A stretch of DNA of 64,000 nucleotides from NCBI RefSeq assembly GCF_004341165.1, contig NZ_SLZR01000002.1, positions 62,001 to 126,000 of the forward strand, written 5' to 3'. Numbering within the stretch: the first letter of the stretch is position 1; every line of letters starts with the position of its first letter. Positions 54,200 to 63,690 of this stretch are shown here, piece after piece. The translations under genes were made by a program, and so were the position numbers. The notes beneath the pieces are model-generated. The model had not been told where the DNA came from. It did no database searches and saw only the letters and a list, made by a program, of their open reading frames with translations. The stretch is from Reinekea marinisedimentorum. GTDB taxonomy: Bacteria > Pseudomonadota > Gammaproteobacteria > Pseudomonadales > Natronospirillaceae.

Positions 54200-55420
54200 T
54201 TACAGAGAACTGCGGCCTTTTGATGCAGCGATTTTCAGTCGCAATGCATTCAGCTTGATGAAGCCTTCAGCATCTTTCTGATCGTATGCGCCGGCATCTT
54301 CTTCCATTGTGGCGATTTTCTCGTCGAACAGGCTTTCATCTGACTTACGGCCAACAACAATGACATTGCCTTTGTACAACTTCAGACGAACAGTACCGGA
54401 AACAAACTCTTGAGAGTCGTCGATCATCTTCTGCATCATCTTGCGCTCCGGGCTCCACCAGTAGCCGTTGTAGATCAGCTCGGCATACTTAGGCATCAGG
54501 CTGTCTTTCAGGTGAGCTACTTCGCGATCCAGAGTAATGGACTCGATGGCACGGTGAGCGCGCAGCATAATGGTGCCCCCCGGTGTTTCATAACAGCCAC
54601 GGGCCTTCATACCAACATAGCGGTTTTCCACAATATCGATGCGACCGATACCGTTTTCGCCACCCACCTTGTTCAGGTAGGTTAATACAGTCGCCGGAGT
54701 CATCGCTTCGCCGTTTACAGCGACGATGTCACCCTTTTCATAGGTCAGCTCTACGTAGGTTGGCTCATCCGGTGCCGCTTCAGGGCTGACCGACCAACGC
54801 CACATGTCTTCTTCAGCTTCTTTCCATGGATCTTCCAGAATGCCGCTTTCATAAGAAATGTGCAGCAGGTTGGCATCCATAGAGTATGGTGATTTCTTCT
54901 TAGAGCTGGAGAAATCTACCGGAATCTTGTGCTCTTCACAGTATTCCATCAGTGATTCACGGGAGCTCAGATCCCACTCACGCCACGGCGCGACAACCTT
55001 TACACCCGGCTTAAGTGCATAGGCACCCAGCTCAAAACGAACCTGATCGTTACCCTTACCGGTCGCACCGTGGGCAATAGCATCGGCACCGGTTTCATTG
55101 GCAATCTCAACCAGACGCTTGGCGATCAGCGGGCGGGCAATAGAGGTTCCCAGCAGATATTCACCTTCGTAAATGGTATTCGCACGGAACATTGGGTAAA
55201 CGAAGTCACGCACGAACTCTTCACGCAGGTCTTCAATGTAAATCTCTTTAATACCTAAAGCCTCAGCTTTTGCGCGCGCCGGTTCTACCTCTTCACCCTG
55301 ACCAAGGTCGGCGGTAAAGGTAACAACTTCGCACTGATAGGTTTCAGAGATCCATTTAGCGATAACCGAAGTATCCAGGCCGCCGGAATAGGCTAAAACG
55401 ACCTTTTTAATATCTGACAT
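54200..55420 (-). CDS. argG: Argininosuccinate synthase
   Basis: A 406-residue enzyme joining citrulline and aspartate, the penultimate step of arginine synthesis. The ATP-binding P-loop is [11 protein letters not shown] near the N-terminus. Substrate-binding segments [25 protein letters not shown] and [15 protein letters not shown] are all visible, and length is normal for the short bacterial type. AGGGAG precedes the start. No clear ArgR box is seen upstream. Other arg genes are not adjacent, apart from the argO/argP exporter pair 15 kb away. Confidence 0.98.
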   Translation of the reverse strand: MSDIKKVVLAYSGGLDTSVIAKWISETYQCEVVTFTADLGQGEEVEPARAKAEALGIKEIYIEDLREEFVRDFVYPMFRANTIYEGEYLLGTSIARPLIAKRLVEIANETGADAIAHGATGKGNDQVRFELGAYALKPGVKVVAPWREWDLSSRESLMEYCEEHKIPVDFSSSKKKSPYSMDANLLHISYESGILEDPWKEAEEDMWRWSVSPEAAPDEPTYVELTYEKGDIVAVNGEAMTPATVLTYLNKVGGENGIGRIDIVENRYVGMKARGCYETPGGTIMLRAHRAIESITLDREVAHLKDSLMPKYAELIYNGYWWSPERKMMQKMIDDSQEFVSGTVRLKLYKGNVIVVGRKSDESLFDEKIATMEEDAGAYDQKDAEGFIKLNALRLKIAASKGRSSL

Positions 55421-55483
55421 AGGGGCTCCCTAAAAGACAGGTTAATTGTGTACTGAAAAGCACGCCATTGTATGAAGTGTTAA

Positions 55484-55505
55484 GGCAATTCACCAGTGAA
55501 TTGCC
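55484..55505 (-). terminator. Hairpin between ntrC and argG
   Basis: Two perfect 10-bp arms (GGCAATTCAC and GTGAATTGCC) are separated by CA, giving a strong dyad. No T run follows, so it could be a weak terminator of ntrBC or an operator for argG. Confidence 0.45.
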
Positions 55506-55537
55506 AACAATGGACTCTTGCAGAATTATATGGGAAT

Positions 55538-55553
55538 CGGAGCGTTCGCTCCG
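55538..55553 (-). terminator. Small hairpin just after ntrC
   Basis: A 7-bp dyad (CGGAGCG, 55538-55544, with 55547-55553) within 22 bp of the ntrC stop. It is followed by no T tract, and probably acts with the next hairpin. Confidence 0.35.
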
Positions 55554-55559
55554 CTAAAT

Positions 55560-56981
55560 TTAATCGACGTCTTCCAGGCCGTCGTCAAGACCCAGCTCTT
55601 TGATTTTCCGGGTCAGCGTATTGCGCCCCCAGCCCAGCAATTCAGCAGCATCGCGGCGGCGGCCGGCGGTGTGCTTCAGTGCCGTTTCAATCATAACGCG
55701 TTCAAAGGCCGGTACAGCGATATCCAGAATCCGTGATTCACCACGCGCAAGCTCGCGATCGGTCCAGTTACGCAGCGATTGCTCCCAGTTTTCATGACCA
55801 CCACCCTGACTGCTCTCTTCGACCAGTTCCGGCGGCAGATCGCTGACCAGCACTTCACGGCCAGAGGCCATCACCGTTATCCAGCGACAGATGTTTTCCA
55901 GCTGACGTACGTTGCCCGGCCACGGCAGGCGGGAAAGATAGGCTTCGGTATCCTGACGCAACGTTTTAGGCTCCACATCCAGCTCTTTCGCTGCTTTATG
56001 CAGGAAAAACTCCAGCAGGCGCGGAATATCTTCGCGTCGGTCAGACAATTTAGGAATATGGATACGAATAACGTTCAGGCGGTGGAACAAATCCTCACGG
56101 AAGCGGCCTTCTTCCACCAGTTTTTCCAGGTTCTGGTGAGTAGCTGCAATAATGCGCACATCGACCTTAATAGGCGTATGGCCACCCACGCGATAAAACT
56201 CGCTGTCCGCCAGTACACGCAGCAGACGGGTTTGCGTCTCTGATGGCATGTCGCCAATTTCATCGAGGAACAGCGTACCGCCATCGGCCTGCTCAAAGCG
56301 GCCCCGGCGCTGATTCTGCGCACCGGTAAAGGCACCCTTTTCATGGCCGAACAGCTCGGATTCCATCAGATCACGCGGAATCGCGGCCATATTCAGAGCA
56401 ATAAAGGGCTCGTCTTTGCGAGGGCTGTGGCGATGCAATGCCTGGGCAACCAACTCTTTACCAGTACCCGACTCACCATTGATAAGCACAGTAATGTTAC
56501 TTTGCGACAACCGACCAATGGCCCGGAAGACCTCCTGCATCGCAGGCGCTTCACCGATAATCTCCGTTTGAGTGGAGCTCTTGTGCACTTCCTCAGCCGG
56601 CTGATGCTTGGCACGATGCTCAATAGCACGCTCCACCAGGGACAGCGCTTCATCGACATCAAAGGGTTTTGGCAGGTATTCAAATGCCCCGCCCTGGAAT
56701 GAAGCCACGGCGCTGTCCAGATCGGAATGAGCGGTCATGATAATGACCGGGATATCCGGTTGTTCGGTCTGAACCCGTTTCAGAAGCTGCAGGCCGTCCA
56801 TACCATCCATTCGAACATCACTGATGATCACATCGGGCGCATGGTGCTGAATTTTTCGGAGCAGACTTTCGCCGCTCTCAAAGACAGTGCAGTTATATCC
56901 GTGTTTTGTCAGAGCGCGTTCCAAAACCCAGCGGATTGACCGGTCATCATCCACCACCCAGATATTACTTGTCTTGTTCAT
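55560..56981 (-). CDS. glnG: Nitrogen regulator NtrC (sigma-54 activator)
   Basis: A 473-residue response regulator. The receiver domain has the phosphorylation site Asp55 (ISDVRMDG). The AAA+ domain has Walker A GESGTGKE, the sigma-54 contact loop GAFTGAQ, and Walker [12 protein letters not shown]. The C-terminal Fis-type helix-turn-helix is [23 protein letters not shown]. When phosphorylated by NtrB it activates sigma-54 promoters for nitrogen assimilation such as glnA and probably aap. The gene overlaps the end of ntrB by 17 bp. Confidence 0.97.
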   Translation of the reverse strand: MNKTSNIWVVDDDRSIRWVLERALTKHGYNCTVFESGESLLRKIQHHAPDVIISDVRMDGMDGLQLLKRVQTEQPDIPVIIMTAHSDLDSAVASFQGGAFEYLPKPFDVDEALSLVERAIEHRAKHQPAEEVHKSSTQTEIIGEAPAMQEVFRAIGRLSQSNITVLINGESGTGKELVAQALHRHSPRKDEPFIALNMAAIPRDLMESELFGHEKGAFTGAQNQRRGRFEQADGGTLFLDEIGDMPSETQTRLLRVLADSEFYRVGGHTPIKVDVRIIAATHQNLEKLVEEGRFREDLFHRLNVIRIHIPKLSDRREDIPRLLEFFLHKAAKELDVEPKTLRQDTEAYLSRLPWPGNVRQLENICRWITVMASGREVLVSDLPPELVEESSQGGGHENWEQSLRNWTDRELARGESRILDIAVPAFERVMIETALKHTAGRRRDAAELLGWGRNTLTRKIKELGLDDGLEDVD

Positions 56982-58053
56982 TCATTGCCTCCAGTGGGAA
57001 ATAGACACTAAATTGCGTGCGTCCCGGGACGCTCTCGCACACAACCGTACCCTGATGTAATTCCGTTATTTGCTGAACCAGCGACAACCCCAATCCCGTT
57101 CCTGACGCTCGTCCAGATATCATTGGATAGAAAATCTTCTCCAGCAGATCCCGCTTAATACCTGGGCCGTTATCGATGACATCGACCCTCAGAACAATAC
57201 GGTGGCGTTTCTGCCGGATAGTAAACTGGCGCACTGTGCGCGTTTTAAAGGTGATGCAGGGGTTTTCCCGCTCACTCTCAGTCAACGCCTGTAAGGCGTT
57301 ACGTCCGATATTGAGGAACACCTGAATCAGTTGAGCTTCATCCCCGATAAATTCCGGAATACTTGGGTCGTAATCGCGCACCAACTCAATGCGTTCGCCC
57401 ACCTCGGCCTTGAGCAGCGACACCACCCGCTCAATTACCTGGTGGATATTCAGGCGCGCAAATTCAGGCAGCTGATGACTGCCCAGCAGGCGATCGACCA
57501 AGGTACGCAACCGGTCGGCCTCTTCAATGATAACCTTGGTGTATTCCTGTAAATCCTCATTCGGCAGTTCACTGGCCAGCAACTGTGCTGCACCGCGAAT
57601 ACCACCCAATGGGTTCTTAATTTCATGAGCTAAGCCACGCACCAGGTGGCGGCTGGTTTCGGTCTGATCAATGCGACCTTCATCGCGGCTGATGCGCACC
57701 GCCCGGTCCGCCGGAACCATTTCAATGATAATGCGCAGATCGTCGCCTTCGAGAAATGGGCTGACGATAAAATCGAGCGTCAGCTGTTCTTCCATATGGA
57801 CCAACTTCCATATCGCAGCGCGTACAGAGACAGAGGAGCCCTGCTTAACCATAGCAGCCAGCACTTCTCTGATGTCTTCCGGGTTTTCAAACAAACTGTC
57901 GAAACCCTGCCCGAGCAACTGCTTGGCAGAGCGAAACAACAGCAATTCAGCAGATGAATTGATGTGCTCAACCTGATAGGCACTATCAAGCACAGCAACC
58001 GCTGTAAATTGGTGCTCAACTATGCGCCGAAATGCTGAATCCTGATCAACCAC
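56965..58053 (-). CDS. glnL: Nitrogen sensor kinase NtrB
   Basis: A 362-residue cytosolic histidine kinase. The GTG at 58053 is chosen as start because AGTAGGG lies 8 nt upstream and the length then equals that of Pseudomonas NtrB (about 360). The frame is open to 58224, but that part is not family-like and would cover the upstream control region. A PAS domain (about 10-120) is followed by the phospho-accepting His143 in GLAHEIKNPLGGIRGAAQLL. The ATPase N box is NIGRNALQA, and the G boxes are DNGPGI and GTGLGLSLVQQ. It is controlled by PII, whose gene is not in the window. Confidence 0.95.
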   Translation of the reverse strand: MVDQDSAFRRIVEHQFTAVAVLDSAYQVEHINSSAELLLFRSAKQLLGQGFDSLFENPEDIREVLAAMVKQGSSVSVRAAIWKLVHMEEQLTLDFIVSPFLEGDDLRIIIEMVPADRAVRISRDEGRIDQTETSRHLVRGLAHEIKNPLGGIRGAAQLLASELPNEDLQEYTKVIIEEADRLRTLVDRLLGSHQLPEFARLNIHQVIERVVSLLKAEVGERIELVRDYDPSIPEFIGDEAQLIQVFLNIGRNALQALTESERENPCITFKTRTVRQFTIRQKRHRIVLRVDVIDNGPGIKRDLLEKIFYPMISGRASGTGLGLSLVQQITELHQGTVVCESVPGRTQFSVYFPLEAMNEQDK

Positions 58054-58371
58054 TTTCTGTACCCTACTTAGCCATAGATTAACAAACGCAAGAAATAGGC
58101 CAGCCCATTGATTTACAAGTCCTTTTTTCACAAACATCCAACCTGCGAACAGAAAGTGATACAAATCATCTCTGAACCCGAGAAAACGAAAGCGCGAAGC
58201 CGCGAAAAGATTTTGGTGCACCAAATATTTTTTGGTGCTCAGAATTACTCAGAACCGCACAATGAAAGTGCTGGAGAAACAAAAATAACGCCATTAAGGG
58301 GCGCGATCAAGACGACGCGCACCAAAAGTGAGCGCCGATTGAATTTTATTGTTCTTGAAACAATACGGGGA
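58054..58371. other. Control region upstream of ntrBC
   Basis: A 318-bp region between the ntrB start and the end of the upstream methyltransferase gene (same strand). It holds the GGTGC/GCACC repeat cluster described at 58213-58271. A 97-codon frame on the plus strand spans most of it but has no ribosome-binding site and no recognisable protein features. Confidence 0.55.
58213..58271. promoter_or_regulatory. NtrC-like binding-site cluster upstream of ntrBC
   Basis: A perfect 14-bp palindrome TTTGGTGCACCAAA centred at 58218/58219 (about 58212-58225) is followed by another TTTGGTGC (58231-58238). GCAC-N7-GTGC lies at 58257-58271 and has exactly the half-site spacing of NtrC sites. A GCACCAAA half-site recurs at 58319-58326. 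Autoregulation of ntrBC by NtrC is the natural reading. Confidence 0.5.
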
Positions 58372-59166
58372 TCAGGGCTTACGCGCTGCGCAAAAGCCTG
58401 AATGGGGAGTCAGTCGAAAATGCCCCTTTTCATCAACTACCTGCTGAATTTCAGAGCTAATTTCAGACCAGTTCTGCTCAATCCAACCGGCCAGCTGGCC
58501 CTTCATGGTTTTCATCAGGTAAGCCTTAACTGGCTCTGGGCCCGGCAAGTGCAGAAAGTTATCGTATTCGAACTGATCCACTCTGCCGAAAATACTCGAG
58601 AGCGTTTCAAATGCGTTTTCAAGCCCAAAGCGATTGGCCCACTTTTCAGAAAACCAGGGTAAATCAGGGTTTCTTTTTCTGAGCATTGCAATCAACTCAC
58701 ACAGGTGGTCGGCCCCTACGGTTGAACAGATCAGAACGCCTCGGGAGTTCAGCAGACCAAAGATCACGCCCAACAGGCGATAGATATTCTCTGCATAGAA
58801 CAGGTTGTGGTTGGCAATGATAATATCGTAGTGCTCACCGATGAGCGGCGTCAGATCATTGAAGTCGAGCTGTTTGAACTGCACCCGATTACCATTGGGC
58901 ACGTAGCTGCCGATCTTGCTTTGTGCAACACCGAGCATACTTTTGTTTACATCCGTCAGCGTGATATCACAGTTCTGCCAGCGCGGCAGCAGATATTGCC
59001 AGAACTCACCGTCGCCACAGCCGATTTCCAGTACGCGCTTACCGCTGACACTGCCGAGCATACCGGCCTGCCACTCAAAAAAACTCTGCTGTCCCGTGGA
59101 ATAATCGTACAGGCGAATGCGTGTTTGTATTTCTTGTTCCATTCCGCTGTCAAAAACGAGGGTCAT
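58372..59166 (-). CDS. SAM-dependent methyltransferase
   Basis: A 264-residue class I methyltransferase. Motif I, which binds SAM, is VLEIGCGDGEFWQYLL (about residues 45-60), followed by the acidic end of strand 2 in ITLTDVNKSM and by DIIIANHNLFY. The rest is unlike named rRNA, tRNA or quinone methyltransferases I know, so the substrate is open; the fold resembles small-molecule methyltransferases. An AAGGAG lies 12 nt before the ATG at 59166, which is a long spacing; the ATG at 59142 is an alternative start. It is in the same direction as ntrBC but 318 bp upstream. Confidence 0.75.
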   Translation of the reverse strand: MTLVFDSGMEQEIQTRIRLYDYSTGQQSFFEWQAGMLGSVSGKRVLEIGCGDGEFWQYLLPRWQNCDITLTDVNKSMLGVAQSKIGSYVPNGNRVQFKQLDFNDLTPLIGEHYDIIIANHNLFYAENIYRLLGVIFGLLNSRGVLICSTVGADHLCELIAMLRKRNPDLPWFSEKWANRFGLENAFETLSSIFGRVDQFEYDNFLHLPGPEPVKAYLMKTMKGQLAGWIEQNWSEISSEIQQVVDEKGHFRLTPHSGFCAARKP

Positions 59167-59222
59167 ATACTGCTCATACTCCTTTCGATCCGTAGGGCCA
59201 GTCTAGACAAAAAAACCTGCGA

Positions 59223-59585
59223 TCACCCCTTTTTACTCAACAGTTTATGATAACAATCAACTATCCATGGGTTGTCTTCGCCTTTTGTCAGCTTCAGATC
59301 CGGTCGATTCTCTATCAGTAACGACAAGATACGCCGACCAACACCGCGATTTCTTGTAATCGGGTGCACGGCGACGGCCTTCAGGCGGCACCCGGAGACA
59401 AACGCAAAACCGACAATGCGCTCATTAAAGACGGCAGTCCATAGCTCAACAGGTTTTTCACTGTTCGGCCAACGCTGTACTGCCTTCGTGGCAGGGTTTT
59501 TTTTAGGTAAATCCCTTACGATTTCCTGTAATGAATTGTTTAATGAGTCTGAGCTAGAACTCTGCTGACATAAGATGACCGGCAC
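59223..59585 (-). CDS. GNAT-family acetyltransferase, small
   Basis: A 120-residue protein with a compact GNAT fold. Motif A is KAVAVHPITRNRGVGRRILSLL (the R-x-x-G-x-G turn is RNRGVG), preceded by ELWTAVFNERIVGFAFVSG. The small size and the second strand with FNERIVG recall PanZ/PanM, the acetyl-CoA-binding partner of PanD, but the match is partial and panD is not nearby. It is thus only called as a GNAT protein. It lies upstream of the methyltransferase in the same strand (56 bp apart) and is divergent from hisB. Confidence 0.65.
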   Translation of the reverse strand: MPVILCQQSSSSDSLNNSLQEIVRDLPKKNPATKAVQRWPNSEKPVELWTAVFNERIVGFAFVSGCRLKAVAVHPITRNRGVGRRILSLLIENRPDLKLTKGEDNPWIVDCYHKLLSKKG

Positions 59586-59699
59586 TTTTGTATTCCAAGC
59601 TGGTTTTGGCGCTCAGCATACTTATATAATTGAGCGCAGCAAGATGATTTCGTTATCATTGAGGTCTGTTTAAAACCCTTTTCCCAGAGTGAGAATACC

Positions 59700-60290
59700 A
59701 TGAGTCGCACCGCGACAATCACACGCAACACCAACGAGACCAAGATCTCCGTTTCAGTCAATTTAGACGGCACCGGCAAGGCCGAGCTCAATTCCTCAAT
59801 GCCCTTCCTCGATCACATGCTTGATCAAATTGCCCGGCACGGCCTGATAGACCTGAACATTCAGTGTCAGGGCGACAATCACATTGATGACCACCACAGC
59901 GCAGAAGATGTCGGCATTACTCTGGGTCAGGCCTTCAATAAGGCCGTCGGTGATAAAAAAGGCATTGTCCGCTATGGCCACAGCTACGTACCGCTGGATG
60001 AAGCGCTTTCCCGCGTGGTTATCGACTTCTCCGGGCGTCCGGGGCTCGACTTCAACTGTAAGTTCACCCGCGCAAGCATCGGCAGGCTGGATACCGAGCT
60101 GTTTTATGAGTTCTTCCAGGGCTTTGTTAACCATGCGCTGGTAACACTGCACATCGATAACCTGAAGGGCCACAACTCTCACCATCAGGCTGAAACGATA
60201 TTTAAGGCCTTTGGCCGCGCGTTACGCATGGCACTGACCGTTGATGAGCGCCAGCAAGGCGTTATTCCTTCGACCAAGGGCTGCCTGTAG
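59700..60290 (+). CDS. hisB: Imidazoleglycerol-phosphate dehydratase
   Basis: A 196-residue single-function enzyme of histidine synthesis (no histidinol-phosphatase half, unlike E. coli HisB). The paired manganese-binding motifs are [10 protein letters not shown] (about residues 62-71) and [17 protein letters not shown] (about 160-176). It starts a three-gene run hisB-hisH-hisF, with 41 bp to hisH. In Pseudomonas the order is hisB-hisH-hisA-hisF. Confidence 0.97.
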   Translation: MSRTATITRNTNETKISVSVNLDGTGKAELNSSMPFLDHMLDQIARHGLIDLNIQCQGDNHIDDHHSAEDVGITLGQAFNKAVGDKKGIVRYGHSYVPLDEALSRVVIDFSGRPGLDFNCKFTRASIGRLDTELFYEFFQGFVNHALVTLHIDNLKGHNSHHQAETIFKAFGRALRMALTVDERQQGVIPSTKGCL

Positions 60291-60331
60291 TTCAAACAGG
60301 TCACCCTTCGGGCATTTAACTGGAGTTTAAG

Positions 60332-60982
60332 TTGAAAAAACACCTACTCGCTATTATCGACTATGGCATGGGCAATCTGCACTCGGTCTCCAAGGCTATT
60401 GAGCATGTTGCACCAGATTTTCAGGTGGAGGTCACCTCCGATAAAGAACGGATTTCACAGGCTGACCATGTGTTGCTGCCCGGTGTGGGCGCTATTCGCG
60501 ACTGCATGGCAGAAATCCGTAAACAGGGCGTGGATCAGGTCGTCAGTGACGTTATCGCGTCCGGCAGACCGATGCTGGGTATCTGTGTAGGCATGCAGGC
60601 GCTGATGAAGTTCAGCGATGAAAATGGCGGCGTGGAATGCCTTTCTTACTTCGATGGCCACGTTCATCAGTTTCCCAAGAACCTCTACGACGCTAATGAC
60701 CTGCCAATGAAAGTACCGCACATGGGCTGGAACAATGTTCAGCAAACTGTAGAGCACCCGCTCTGGCACAACATAGCCTCCGACAGCCGCTTCTACTTCG
60801 TGCACAGCTTCTATGCCGAGGCGCATGCCGACTACACCGCCGGAAAGTGCCAGTACGGGCCGGAATTTGCCGCGATGATTTACCGGGATAACCTTTTTGC
60901 AACCCAGTTTCACCCGGAAAAGAGCCACACCGCTGGCCTGCAGCTGTTAAAAAACTTCACTCAGTGGGATGGCAAACTCTGA
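60332..60982 (+). CDS. hisH: Imidazole glycerol phosphate synthase, glutaminase subunit
   Basis: A 216-residue class I glutamine amidotransferase that supplies ammonia to HisF. The nucleophile is Cys85 in GICVGMQAL, and the catalytic His and Glu are in TQFHPEKSHTAGL near the C-terminus. The start is TTG at 60332, with TGGAG 6 nt upstream. Only 37 bp separate it from hisF, and hisA, which commonly lies between them, is missing. Confidence 0.97.
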   Translation: MKKHLLAIIDYGMGNLHSVSKAIEHVAPDFQVEVTSDKERISQADHVLLPGVGAIRDCMAEIRKQGVDQVVSDVIASGRPMLGICVGMQALMKFSDENGGVECLSYFDGHVHQFPKNLYDANDLPMKVPHMGWNNVQQTVEHPLWHNIASDSRFYFVHSFYAEAHADYTAGKCQYGPEFAAMIYRDNLFATQFHPEKSHTAGLQLLKNFTQWDGKL

Positions 60983-61019
60983 CCCAGCCCTCCCCGTACG
61001 GCAATAAGGAGCATCTTTA

Positions 61020-61778
61020 ATGCCACTCGCAAAGCGAATTATTCCCTGCCTTGATGTTGATCAGGGCCGCGTCGTCAAAGGCGTTAATTTTGTCAATATC
61101 CGGGATGCCGGCGATCCTGTCGAAGTTGCTAAACGCTACAACGAACAGGGTGCAGACGAGATCACCATGCTCGACATCACCGCCACCCATGAAGGTCGCG
61201 GTACCATGATTGAAACGGTGCAGGCTATTGCCGGCCAGGTGTTCATTCCGCTTACAGTGGGCGGGGGCATCCGAACCGTAGAAGATATCCGTGCCATGTT
61301 AAATGCCGGGGCGGATAAGGTGTCCATCAACTCGGCAGCCATTTTCAATCCGGAATTTGTCCGTGAGGCCTCTGAACGCTTCGGCGCCCAGTGCATCGTC
61401 GTCGCTATCGATGCGAAAAGAGTGGACGACCATTGGGAGATATTTACCCATGGCGGCCGCAAGCCTACCGGCATCAATGCTGTTGAGTGGGCAGTGAAGA
61501 TGGAGCAATACGGGGCCGGTGAGATTCTGCTGACCAGTATGGACAGAGACGGCGTAAAGACCGGGTTCGATATCGATCTAACCCGGGCTATCGCCGACTC
61601 CATCTCTATTCCTGTCATTGCAAGTGGCGGCGTGGGTACACTGGACCACCTTGCAGAAGGTGTATTAAAAGGTCATGCAGATGCTGTGCTGGCAGCCAGT
61701 ATTTTCCATTTCGGCGAATACACTATTCAGCAAGCTAAAGAAGCTATGGCTGCGCAGCAGGTTGAAATGAGGCTTTAG
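61020..61778 (+). CDS. hisF: Imidazole glycerol phosphate synthase, cyclase subunit
   Basis: A 252-residue TIM-barrel enzyme that, with HisH, makes imidazole glycerol phosphate and AICAR. Catalytic aspartates are Asp12 ([14 protein letters not shown]) and Asp131 (VVAIDAKR). [15 protein letters not shown] and [27 protein letters not shown] are HisF rather than HisA signatures, split here between the two phosphate-binding halves. It is the last gene of the his cluster and converges on the ThiF-like gene (8 bp between ends). Confidence 0.98.
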   Translation: MPLAKRIIPCLDVDQGRVVKGVNFVNIRDAGDPVEVAKRYNEQGADEITMLDITATHEGRGTMIETVQAIAGQVFIPLTVGGGIRTVEDIRAMLNAGADKVSINSAAIFNPEFVREASERFGAQCIVVAIDAKRVDDHWEIFTHGGRKPTGINAVEWAVKMEQYGAGEILLTSMDRDGVKTGFDIDLTRAIADSISIPVIASGGVGTLDHLAEGVLKGHADAVLAASIFHFGEYTIQQAKEAMAAQQVEMRL

Positions 61779-61786
61779 AGCCTCAT

Positions 61787-62689
61787 TTAAGCCATCGCAT
61801 TGTGGCTAAATGCCTCCCATACCCCTGTCTTTTTAAAGGAACGTTTAGCCAAATGGATTTTCAACAGCTGTTTAGGGTGTGCATTACCCATTATTAACTG
61901 CTTTCGCACCCATTGCTGTTTATAGGCATCAAACTGACGATACCAGGGCGCAGGTAACGAAGCCCCCCGGTTCAGCAGCAGCCTGACAAGTTCTCCTGCA
62001 ATCAGCGACGCAGCCAACTGGGTGCCAATAATTGAACTAGGCCCTGTCTGCTCAATCGGATCGAATACACTCATATCCATATAGTCTCTGTGCAAGCCAA
62101 CCGGGGCAAGCCCAACCAGGAACTTGGTAATCTGATCGGCATAAGAATCTTCGGGCTTAAAGTTGAAGAATTGATCAAAATTCAAGCCACGGTCCGGCAA
62201 ATAGATCTGCAGGGTTGCCGAAAAGCCAAGCGGTGCAGCAGTCATCGCCGGAATTCCAGCTTCCCGAGCAGCTTTAAACAGCGATCGTCTGGCTGAAATT
62301 GCAAAGAAGTCAATGCCATCCAAAACGGCCTGACTGCCACTGACAAAATCTGCGGCATTTTCAGGGCTGATCAGTTCCGGGAAAATCTCAACCTGTGCAT
62401 TAGGGTTAATAGAAAGAATACGCTCCTTTGTTGCCTCCGCTTTATTCTTACCAACGCTTTCCAGTGTTGCCCCCAGCTGTCGATTAAAGTTTGCGACATC
62501 ATAGGTGTCCAGATCACATAAGCGGAACCGACCAATCCCAAGGCGGGCCAGCGTTTCCGCAACCGTACTGCCGATACCGCCACACCCGGGTATAACAACT
62601 AACGAAGTGGACAGTGTCGCCTGCTCATTAGCATTGAGTAAGCCAAAGTTACGATTAAATGCTTTTTCGAATGACCATAGAGTTTTCAT
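61787..62689 (-). CDS. ThiF/MoeB/E1-like adenylating enzyme
   Basis: A 300-residue protein of the E1-like superfamily. The nucleotide-binding loop is PGCGGIGSTVAETLARLGIG (G35-x-G-G-x-G40), followed by the acidic strand end CDLDTYDVANFNRQ with Arg70, then Lys81/Lys83 in VGKNKA and Asp124/Asp127 in VLDGIDFF. These are the residues that bind ATP and magnesium in MoeB/ThiF. The CxxC zinc pairs and the catalytic Cys of MoeB/ThiF are absent, so transfer to sulfur carriers is doubtful; TcdA-like or free-carboxylate adenylation is more likely. It overlaps the upstream acyltransferase gene by ATGA. Confidence 0.75.
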   Translation of the reverse strand: MKTLWSFEKAFNRNFGLLNANEQATLSTSLVVIPGCGGIGSTVAETLARLGIGRFRLCDLDTYDVANFNRQLGATLESVGKNKAEATKERILSINPNAQVEIFPELISPENAADFVSGSQAVLDGIDFFAISARRSLFKAAREAGIPAMTAAPLGFSATLQIYLPDRGLNFDQFFNFKPEDSYADQITKFLVGLAPVGLHRDYMDMSVFDPIEQTGPSSIIGTQLAASLIAGELVRLLLNRGASLPAPWYRQFDAYKQQWVRKQLIMGNAHPKQLLKIHLAKRSFKKTGVWEAFSHNAMA

Positions 62690-63327
62690 GCGTTTGTTCC
62701 TTCTAATAGGTATTTCATTTCTGGTTGGTTGTCTTTCACTTCACCTACAAACAGGCTGACCGGCAGTTCATTGATGCCATCGAAACTGATGGTTTTGGTG
62801 GCGATCACTCGCCCGTTGAAAAAACGTGAGTAGTAGCGGTTAAGCCGCTCGTTGAAGTAGAGAACAATGGCATCGGCCTGATCTTGCATGGCCAATGATT
62901 TGAAGATGGCAAAGGTCCGGTTCCGCAACAGAGCAGCATCGGGGATTGGCAGCATTGAGAACCGCCAACCGTTCACCATGCGGTACTTTTTCCTGAGAAA
63001 GGCCAGTTCATCAGCAAAGTAATGCGTTACCGGCATTCCTCTGTCCGAGTCCATCGTCACGGAAAAAGTCCCGACCATTCGCCTGTCCTGGCCGAAAATT
63101 TTGATCACCCTGGTTTCCGGGTGAGGGTCAAAGTGCTCCGATTTTGCCGCAGTGAGCGCATCTGCAATTTCGACATCCCCTTGGGCGGCCAAATTTGCAG
63201 CAACAAACTGCCATATACCGGGCATTTCTTGACTATAGTTTTGCTGGTTGATCAATTCATACTGGAAGCGACTCTGCTCTGAGTCGTATGAATAAAGAGT
63301 GGATTGAGTTACTACTTGGTTTGTCAT
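62686..63327 (-). CDS. FeeM-like N-acyltransferase (autoinducer-synthase-like GNAT)
   Basis: A 213-residue protein resembling the FeeM/long-chain N-acyl amino-acid synthase branch of the GNAT fold, which is related to acyl-homoserine-lactone synthases. Seen are RRMVGTFSVTMDSDRGMPV (strand 4 plus bulge), then helix ELAFLRKKYR, and the family-like ending LYFNERLNRYYSRFF and DGINELPVSLFVGEV. The acyl donor and amine acceptor cannot be read off. AGAGG lies about 10 nt before the ATG. It is the first gene of a coupled pair with the E1-like enzyme, so the two probably work on one substrate. Confidence 0.6.
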   Translation of the reverse strand: MTNQVVTQSTLYSYDSEQSRFQYELINQQNYSQEMPGIWQFVAANLAAQGDVEIADALTAAKSEHFDPHPETRVIKIFGQDRRMVGTFSVTMDSDRGMPVTHYFADELAFLRKKYRMVNGWRFSMLPIPDAALLRNRTFAIFKSLAMQDQADAIVLYFNERLNRYYSRFFNGRVIATKTISFDGINELPVSLFVGEVKDNQPEMKYLLEGTNA

Positions 63328-63690
63328 TAGCTCGTTACCTCTTTCGCTGTTAAAACCTCGAACAGCTTACGATTGAGGCCTATCAGCCAGAATTTGGAGT
63401 TACCCAAATCCCGATAGAGATCACACAAACTATGAATTTACCGTGGATTTTATAGACGGAATTCACATATCAGAGATGCAGCTATGCGCTATTTGTGATA
63501 AATGCAAACCCGATTATGTTATTAACTTTCATACTTTTGACTTCACAAACTATTAAAACACCCTGTATCGCACTAAAATTGTCCCCAATTACGAAAAATA
63601 TCAGGAGTACACCGTAATATTCTTACAAATAAGGTGACTACTGACCGACAGCTTAACTATGACTAATAACTTAAATGAGGCAGTTTAACT
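63328..63690. other. Intergenic region between the acyltransferase gene and pfkA
   Basis: A 363-bp AT-rich region between divergent starts. It holds a near-repeat of CAGTTTAACTATG (63649-63661 with one mismatch and 63681-63693). It also holds a 9-codon open frame (63659-63688) ending 2 bp before pfkA. No clear promoter or operator was found. Confidence 0.5.

Noticed and set aside
55484-55505. An ArgR box for argG
   Set aside because: The dyad has ATTCAC...GTGAAT order, opposite to the TGAAT...ATTCA order of ArgR boxes, so it is listed only as a hairpin.
58108-58401. A 97-codon frame on the plus strand opposite the ntrB upstream region
   Set aside because: It has no ribosome-binding site, no recognisable protein features, and lies over the NtrC-like repeats and the end of the methyltransferase gene.
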